Below are positions 55,982 to 64,000 of a stretch of 64,000 bases of DNA, piece after piece. The translations under genes were made by a program, and so were the position numbers. The DNA comes from Chrysomallon squamiferum (taxonomy: Eukaryota > Mollusca > Gastropoda > Neomphalida > Peltospiridae), in NCBI GenBank assembly GCA_012295275.1, contig CM022672.1:15018625-15082624 (forward strand), given 5' to 3'. The notes below the pieces were generated by a model. That model did not search any database. It worked only from the letters and a program-made list of their open reading frames with translations, and was not told where the DNA came from. Position 1 is the first letter of the stretch. Each line of letters opens with the position of its first letter.

Positions 55982-58900
55982 TTATAGTGGTCGACCATAA
56001 CCCCTACCCCTGGGACCCTTAGCCGAGGATGCCCCACCACTCTCTTCTCCGCCAGACTTGGGGTTACGAATAGTTTCATCAACAGATATTACTAGACATG
56101 TAGCTTCCGCTGCTGCAGTTAAAGCGTTGATTTTAACAACGGCTGGTTCCCATACAAATGCTTCTAAGTTGTCTGTGATGTCTTCCTTCAAGATGTTTAC
56201 TCCCTGCCATACTCCACCTGAAACGTAATTGACAAACTATTCAGACTGGGCATTAAGTTTTAATATGAAATTTAAATTTAAAAAATATATGTATATACAC
56301 ACATGCACAGACACACACACACACACACGCAGATATTTATTAAATATGTAGTTAAATCAGCAGATTATTAGGAGTTCAGATGCAGAAAAATTAAGTTAGA
56401 AAATAAGATTTAAACATAATGAAAATGGTGTAAAAGAATGGGTAACTGGTCAACTTGTACAGATCTGCTGTGAATTTATATAATATCTGAAAAAATGGCC
56501 TTTCAAAGAACAGCACAATGAGTATAACTGTTTTCAGTGAATAATGAATAATTCTGTCCATTTGAAAAATACCTAACATGTTAACAAAATACACATCAAA
56601 AAGATATACATCTTAAATTAATGCAATGCTACATACCTTGTGCATGGCTTTGTCTGAGTTTGTTGAGAATGTTGGTGGCATCAAAGCCTGCGTTGTCACA
56701 CAACTGCCTGGGAATAATCTCCAGAGCTTTGGCAAAAGCAGCAATAAGTAATTGTTCTTTACCAGCTATGGTGTGGGAGTAATCTCTGAGATATTTGCTT
56801 AGTTCCATCTCTATAGCTCCACCACCTACACACAGACAAAAAAAACAAAACAAAAAAAACCCTATTAATTTCAATTTGTATACTAAATCTTAAAAACTAA
56901 GCCACCATGTAGAATACAAATCTACATCTATCTATGTGCATATGTATGTATATGTTTTAATAAAACATACAAATTTCAAAAAATCCACTAGAACAATAAC
57001 TTCAATAAGATATTAACCTAAATAAACAAACTATTTACTTCTTAAAGAATTTGGATTAAATTTCATTAACCTCCACAGAACATCAATGAACAATTTTCAA
57101 AAATCACATTTTACAATTACATTAGGTACCAATTAACAGCATTTCACAAACCTTCAGCTTCCATCCCTCTGGTGAGTATTAACAACAGAAAAAATGACTA
57201 ATGATACACATTTTATAAGATCAAAGAAGATTGGTACAGAATTCCTGACATATAAGAAAATGGGTAAATACCTGCAACTACAGCGTCGTTTTTCAGAGCT
57301 CTTCGTACAATCATAATAGCATCATGTAATGACCTCTCTGTCTCATCCATGAACTGCTCAGCACCACCTCGCAGTATCAGGGTGCATGTTTTAGCTTTCG
57401 GGCAACCTTTGAAGAAGTTAAATCTGCAAGGCAATAGTTTAAAAATTGTGAAAGGACAGTTTATTTACTGATAAAAATGTTTCTATGTTGATTTCAATGG
57501 AATTTTAAAATGCTCAAAAATAACAATGAACAAAAAAAAATAAAACCACAAATATTTTAAATCAATTACATTTCTGAAAATTACAACTCCTTTAGACAGA
57601 GAAATTAGTCCTAAAATATATAATATGAATCAGTAAGAACCAAATTTATAAATTTTGCTATCGATATTTCAGCTGTTTAAAAAACAATGATCATAATTAA
57701 TGAAACTGCTGGTATTTATATACAAAATTTCAACAATAACAAAAATGACAAAATCAGAAACAAAATAAATTACATGGATTTCTCATACAGATTAACATTT
57801 GTCACTCTAAATTGTGAAACTTATTTCAAACAGTAATATATGAGCTGGAAGAATAAAACAAATTACCCATCACACCCCAACCGAAACTACTGCCAGCAAT
57901 TTTCAAAGTAGACACGACAGTTAAATTTCTGAGATTCTGATAAAGTAAGAAAAGTACCTTTCTCCACCAACTTGGGTTTCTTCAAACACTTCACAGGTTC
58001 CTAGGACATCATCAGTAAGTTGTTGCACGGTGGTCTGTATGGACCCCCCGCAGGCCTTCATTGTTCTTTTGAGATCCTCCTCAGGTACTCGGCCAGCACA
58101 AAACATGTCTCTTTAACCAAAATTAGTAATTTAAAACACCATGCTATAAAACTGATGTAAATAATTATATGCCAGCTGGATGGTTAATTGAAAATTTAAC
58201 TAACTGTGGGAAAATTTTATTTCTTTTTAGTGAATTTCATTTATTGTGAAAAGTTGTTTAAAAAAACTTATTTCTGAAATTGTAGATCAACCTGTAACAC
58301 ATTCTAACATACTGATTGAACTTATCTGAATTAAGGTTATAATCATTATTTCTTTGTTTTCTTTACCTAACTGTAATTGATATATAGTTTAATATACTTT
58401 GAGAAATGCTTTAACACACTGAAAACAGTTTAAAATTAACAATTATAGGGCTCCATAAAAATGGTTAAAGGTGATACTGATCATGACAAAGGAATGCTCC
58501 CATGAAACTGGATTTTTATATATATTGTAGGAAAATAATTTGCTTTATCAAAGCACAGTGCTTCATCAACAGACTGTGGAGGCATTTTTGAAAAGAATCA
58601 GGAGCAATTTCCTGCATTTATAAGTGAAAGGGTTTCTACTAGTAACACATCATATCCTGTCTGTCCATTTATTTCATTGGTTAAATCTTCCAGTGAAGTA
58701 TTCATCTTCATAACAATTTTTCCTACTTGTTTTTAAAAAGAAATTATTTTTAACAGTTTTCTGTTTTTAATGAAGTGGGCTCATGGACTATGCATAGTCA
58801 ACAATTTCTAACACACAATGCACAATGCAATACTCAAACAAAGTGACCAAGCACAAATTACCATTTTCCAAGTTACTTTTTCTGTTTTTATCCAATTGCA

Positions 58901-61900
58901 TCTAATTTTATTCCTACCAACTGTGCTCAAGCAAACAGCCCAGTTGGAATGAAAGAAAACACAAATCAAATAAAACATGCTGAATGCATCAACTTGGAAC
59001 ACAAACCAAAACTTACTGGGTGTTTGTATCTTTCCTAGAAAAGATCCAAATGAAGTCAAATTTGAGGAAATCTGTGAAATATTCACATGTCTGAAGACAG
59101 GAATACAAAAAACCATGTTCATAAAAGTATTATGGAGCTTCCTATAAACTGATCAGGAGCATTTGCAAGTGAGTTTTTCTATTAATAATACATCCATAAA
59201 TACAACATGTGGAAAAAGATCAAGGGTGAAGTAAAGAAAAGTTATCCTGCAACCCATGAATGCCAGCCATTATGTAGTATACACACCTGTCAGCAAAGTA
59301 CTGAGTTGCTACGTCTCCAATAGGCAGTTTAGAGAGAACCACTTTGGCTCCACTATTACAAATCTTGTCAAGTTTGTCATATAGAATCTTCCATTCAGCA
59401 TCTACAATAGACTGGTATTCCTGAAATTAGAAATAACATTATGTAATAAAGTTGTAATGTTTAAAGAAAAGAAAGATACTAAAAACTGTTTTAAAAACCA
59501 GAGATTCAGTTTCTTCTTAACTGTATTATCAGTTTCCCATTTCTGGCTGGTTGATGGGTTTATTTCACTTCTTCGTTTATGCAATGATATTACATGAAAA
59601 GAAATTAGTCAGCCTTCATGTATTTGATGGTTGGAAAAAGAATTAAACAATAATTCGAAGTAATAAAAGGTATTTAGAACATTTGATTGTACAGTCGTAA
59701 ACCAACTAACCATTTGTCTCAATAAATTACTTATTGAATGCATAAAAGCAAAAGACAGAATTTGGTAACTTTTTCAGACCTCAACAGTATCAACTCTGAC
59801 TTCTGCATTATCTTTTTCAGCTTTCAGTTCAAGCTCCACGTTCAGAAGGGCTATCTTAGGTTTCTCATACTGCTTCCTCTGCATCTCAAACCCAGCATAA
59901 CTGAAAGTCTTCTTAAATGCAACTCCAGCAACTAGGAAGGAATCCTGCACATATAAAATAATATATTCAAGCAACAGGTGAATGAATGTATCATGTCAAA
60001 AATATTATTCACAATCAAAACCAAACAAATAATTTAAAAAAAAAAAAAAAAAACTGTCTGAAATAATGGTAAAGATTATTAATGATTAAAGAAAATAAAT
60101 GGAAGTAGTGCATTTTGCCTTAATGGTTTAAACAAGCTATCACCAAGCTCTAACAAGAGTGCTAACCTCAAGAGCTCCACCCTGTACTTTCTTTATTCCT
60201 ATCATATTGAGAGGCAGCAGATCATCTAGCATCATGACAGCATCACACACCATGTTAGAAAAGAATCCTTTCTGTGAGGCAACCAGTTTTGAACTCAGAG
60301 CAGTAGCAGCACATTTCTCTAACAACTTTCTCTGTTCTCTACAATTATGAATAAAAACAGGTCAGTTATCTTCTTTTTTGTTCACATCTACATCTCTGTA
60401 CTGTGGACAGAAAGCCATTGTGTATCTTCTACTGCAGTTTCATTTGTTGTATAATTATTTCATAAGACTATTCATACACTTTACACCAGGCAATACTAAT
60501 CACAATTGGGATATATCTACTAACATCACAGCTCACTGCTTAATTGCAGAAAATGACTATGCAAAAATTGTACATCAAGCACATAGCATGAAAGGTCTAA
60601 CATCTAAGGTAAGACTAGGCATAAGGAAAGCTTACTACGAGTAAGAAGAAAAAATCAGTATTATGTAGACTTGTGGACATAGGCATATACAATCCACTGT
60701 GCACGATCATTAAAAATCATTAATGCTGATGAAAGTATTTGATGAACTTGTAAAAATAAGCCTACATGTACATTAAAAATGTGCAGTGTTCGACAAATTG
60801 TACATACAGAGTTTGTTAGGTAAACACTGAATAGAACTTAACATGATTACACCTGTAACAGTTCCTTGATTTCAGACAAACATATTTTATTTCAAATAGT
60901 AGACTGTTAATCTGAATTTGTTTGAATATATAACTATGCAGTTTATTCAGTGTTCACACAAGAAAATTAATATAACCATTTAAACATCCTACTGAAAATA
61001 ATTTTTCAAAAGTATCATTAGAACATTTTGTTTTAACACTTTCCTTTTTTCCTGAAAACATAATTTTTAGCAAGTAAGAACTAGGCAGAGTAAAACTTAC
61101 TTCATATCACTTTTCTTTGTTTTTACAGAAATTTCTTTTGTTTTTTCCACAGCCTGAAAAATAAACATGATTTTTGCCAAATAAAAAATCAAGAATTTGG
61201 TCCATTAGGCAAATGTGCAAAACATTTAAAAGACAAAATATTTAATCAGATGAATGTGACAAAATATAATTATACAGTTTCAGTTGTTAATCATTATTAT
61301 TTTGCCAAATAAAAAAATTTGTTTTTACAGATTTTCCATTTGTTTTTGTCACTGCAGTGGTGAAACATTTAAAAGACAAAATATTTAATCAGATGAATGT
61401 GACAAAATATAATTATACAGTTTCAAATCGTATGATTTTTGCCAAATAAAAAATCATGGTTGCGAGGAATTTGGTCCATTAGTGCCAAATGTCACTGCAG
61501 TGGTGAAACATTTAAAAGACAAAATATTTAATCAGATGAATGTGACAAAATATAATTATACAGTTTCAGTTGTTAATCGTATTATTTTGCAGACTTCAGA
61601 TGAATTGTAATTACTAAAAATTTGCAGTTGTTCACATTAGAAACCACTTGATATATTATTCTGTTTAAGTAAACGTGTATTATGTCCACTGCATATCAAG
61701 ATCAGATTTCAGTTCAACAGATAATAACCTCCTAAATGTAGCAACTGTTTCTTCAGGTTCTTTTTGTGACTTAATACTTACTAAATTTAATGCTTTTCTA
61801 TATGCCCTGATAATGATTTGTGGGTGAACTCCTTCCTCGACATAAGGTTTGGCCTGTTTTAGAAATTCCCCTGCAAGCAATGTTACAGTAGTCGTACCAT

Positions 61901-63396
61901 CTCCAACCTTTCAGAAAATACAACAGAAGAAAATTAGAACAGAAAATCTATGCCTGCAAAAGTTCACCAATAACAAATGTAAATTTAACAAGTCAGTGCT
62001 GTGTACAGAAAGGAATCAAGAACTTACTTCATCTTTTTGTAAATTTACGTTCAAACTGAAATATTGATAACTGTGTCTGTAAATCACTGCAGTGTATGTA
62101 TTTAGTGAGGAATTAAAAGGAAATGATGAAAGAATATTGATTTAATAAAGTTTTGCTACATACCTCAGCATCTTGAGATTTAGCAATGTCTACAAGAGTT
62201 CTTGCAGCAGGATGTATAACGTCTAAGGTCTTTAAAATAGTAGCTCCATCATTAGATATTGTGGCTTTTCCTATAATTAAAATATAACATGGAACATGTA
62301 TACTTCAGGTAATCATTTTTTTTTTTTTTTTTTTTTGAAAACTTGTCATAATTGTACTCAACTACCTAAGTAAGAAAAATAAAAGAATTGTAGCATGTAT
62401 TTATGAATCCAGATATTACCTCCAGAATCCACTATAAGTTTGTCCATCCCACGAGGACCAAGAGTTGTACGTACAGCATCAGAAACAGCCAGACATGCAC
62501 TTATGTTGCTGACAATTTGTGGGACACCCTGGGAGGTGTCTGTTCCCTCCTTCAGCAAGATGATTGGTGCTTGCTGAAGTTAAAATTAAAAATATCAAGT
62601 GTTTATTTTACATTATTATTCCATACACATCATGTAGGTGTGTAAAAGCTAAGAATTTGGAAACATTTTCATAACTATATAAATACATTTCAATCCTAAA
62701 TGTGATTCTCAATAACATTCTTCCATTTTATTAGTCATTCTCCTTAATGTTTTAGGTCTCATGTATTTGAAAACTGGTTTCTCCTTTAACAAACTCTACT
62801 TTGGAGTTTGGGTTTCTTTATGAATTCTTATCCTAGCTGGTGTGCATATTCGTTGGCTTATCTAAAGTCGTAAAGAACAGATAACTTTTGTGGAATTTTA
62901 TTCAGTTTACATAAGCATTAGTTTGGCTTAACATATTTCCTAAATATGTATGGCATGTTATAAAATAAGTTTATTTCATATATATATATGATATAGATTT
63001 TCACAGCTAACATTAGACTAGTGGGGAGAACTTTCTTTGGGCTCTGTCAAACACAACTTCTGTAAATTACTGATGTTTAAAATATCAGATTTATATTACG
63101 GGTGTGTTACTATAAATCTGATGGAAAGACAAAAGTATTCTTAAGATGATTAATTCTTACGTACAAACTGTCATTGTGTCAAGTAAGTACGACGAATATT
63201 TTATTGATATTTGGCAGTTGCTATGATACTTTTAAAAAATAATATAATTTGAATGAACCATCAGTGTAAAAAAATAAAACATTGTCTATTTTAAAAAATA
63301 ATAACTGTTTCTGTTTATTTTTTGCATCATGAAAATTGTTATGAATTAATAGTCAGATTGAAGAGATTAAAATCCGAACACATTTCTACTCACCAT
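55982..63396 (-). CDS. CCT7: CCT7, T-complex protein 1 subunit eta, complete
   Basis: Twelve coding exons on the minus strand: 63396-63394 (ATG only), 62573-62420, 62270-62164, 61907-61782, 61153-61101, 60338-60167, 59944-59780, 59420-59287, 58110-57958, 57423-57272, 56825-56637, 56217-55982 (TAA). All are in frame, giving 547 aa against 543 in human. Group II chaperonin motifs are present: [25 protein letters not shown] and [14 protein letters not shown] in the ATP site, [24 protein letters not shown] and [16 protein letters not shown] in the apical region, [46 protein letters not shown] and [14 protein letters not shown] in the returning equatorial region. The C-terminal tail is Gly/Arg-rich ([11 protein letters not shown]). 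CCT7 is one of eight subunits of the cytosolic TRiC/CCT ring that folds actin, tubulin and WD40 proteins using ATP. The donor of the exon ending at 59780 is GTCTGA, a weak match. Confidence 0.98.
61215..61590. repeat. Three-copy tandem repeat in a CCT7 intron
   Basis: A block beginning AAACATTTAAAAGACAAAAT and ending ATTATACAGTTTCA occurs at about 61221, 61364 and 61506, a period of about 142 bases. The copies share CACTGCAGTGGTG and TTTTGCCAAATAAAAAAT in the spacers. It lies between coding exons 4 and 5. Confidence 0.9.
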
Positions 63397-63746
63397 TTTG
63401 TCGGAATGTTTCTTTCTGGAAAATTCCGATACGGGCGATAACTCTAACGCATTTCATCAAATAATAATTAATGACATTGTTATTTACGTTTCGTCTTTAT
63501 TTATTTACTTATTATGAATGAATGAATGAATTTTTAAATGTCTCATCTATGATGCACCAGAAGCAGTTGTTATCCATAATTAAAGGGCTATTATGTTAAT
63601 ATTATGATCGTTAATTAGACATAATTTCATTAAACTATTTTTAAAATTTTAGAATTAATTTATGGGATATGATGTTTTTGAATCTATTTGCCCGCATACA
63701 TATATATAGATATAGATATTATTTATTTCAGTTTTACGTTGCAATA

Positions 63747-63782
<36 letters not shown>

Positions 63783-63811
63783 CTCTCTTTATTTTATTTA
63801 TTTGTTTATTC

Positions 63812-63877
<66 letters not shown>

Positions 63878-64000
63878 TTTATTTATTGCATACCATGAAG
63901 GCACAAAGTCGAATGAAATTTAAAAATAGGAATTCGAGATCAATGTAAGAGTTTATGTGCATGAGCGAGCGCCTATATCATAATGTGTTTTGTTCTTTAA
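63397..64000. other. CCT7 upstream region and simple repeats
   Basis: The first ~100 bases hold the 5' UTR and promoter of minus-strand CCT7; no TATA box is obvious. The remainder is simple sequence, with TA repeats at 63753-63780 and TTA/TTTA repeats at 63818-63888. Confidence 0.7.

Noticed and set aside
58808-59122. 104-codon minus-strand frame in a CCT7 intron
   Set aside because: AT-rich open frame with no domain; neighbouring CCT7 exons join in frame without it.

Overview
This window is animal nuclear DNA. The genes have many short coding exons with GT-AG introns, and the intergenic and intronic DNA is very AT-rich and full of (AAT)n, (CA)n, (CT)n and homopolymer runs. The gene set (SMYD5, CCT7, a sarcoglycan, a secreted haem peroxidase and hedgehog-type Hint genes) points to a bilaterian. 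A lophotrochozoan, most likely a mollusc, is my inference and not something the sequence proves.

Layout from left to right. 1-4.6 kb is repeat-rich DNA without a recognised gene. 4.6-8.9 kb (minus) is a three-exon gene whose protein joins a DUSP domain and ubiquitin-like domain of the USP4/11/15 type to a coiled coil and a C-terminal KCTD-type BTB domain, with no protease domain. 13.0-15.6 kb (plus) holds the transmembrane and cytoplasmic exons of an alpha/epsilon-sarcoglycan-like gene; its ectodomain exons were not found. 17.5-31.9 kb (minus) is a complete 12-exon secreted animal haem peroxidase (669 aa) with a 7.5 kb first intron. 34.0-39.9 kb (plus) is a complete 12-exon SMYD5 (393 aa), head to head with the peroxidase. 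40-43 kb contains a TIR element (its relative lies at 29 kb in the peroxidase intron) and a dead Tc1-like transposase. 44.3-49.0 and 51.0-53.4 kb (plus) are two tandem paralogous genes for secreted proteins with a hedgehog-type Hint (Hog) domain. 53.8-54.7 kb is a decayed non-LTR retrotransposon. 56.0-63.4 kb (minus) is a complete 12-exon CCT7 (chaperonin eta subunit, 547 aa).

All exon models were built by reading splice sites by eye and checking that reading phase is kept across every junction; for the peroxidase, SMYD5 and CCT7 the whole chain closes in frame. The genes do not form one pathway: SMYD5 and CCT7 are housekeeping genes, the peroxidase and Hint genes encode secreted proteins, and the sarcoglycan is a membrane protein.

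The most interesting part is the Hint gene pair. Their Hint domains are nearly identical, but the sequence in front of the catalytic cysteine is unrelated, and the break falls almost exactly at that cysteine codon. In both, the position aligned with the cholesterol-activating Asp of hedgehog is His, and the Thr of the TxxH motif is Ser. The DUSP-UBL-BTB fusion is the second point of interest.
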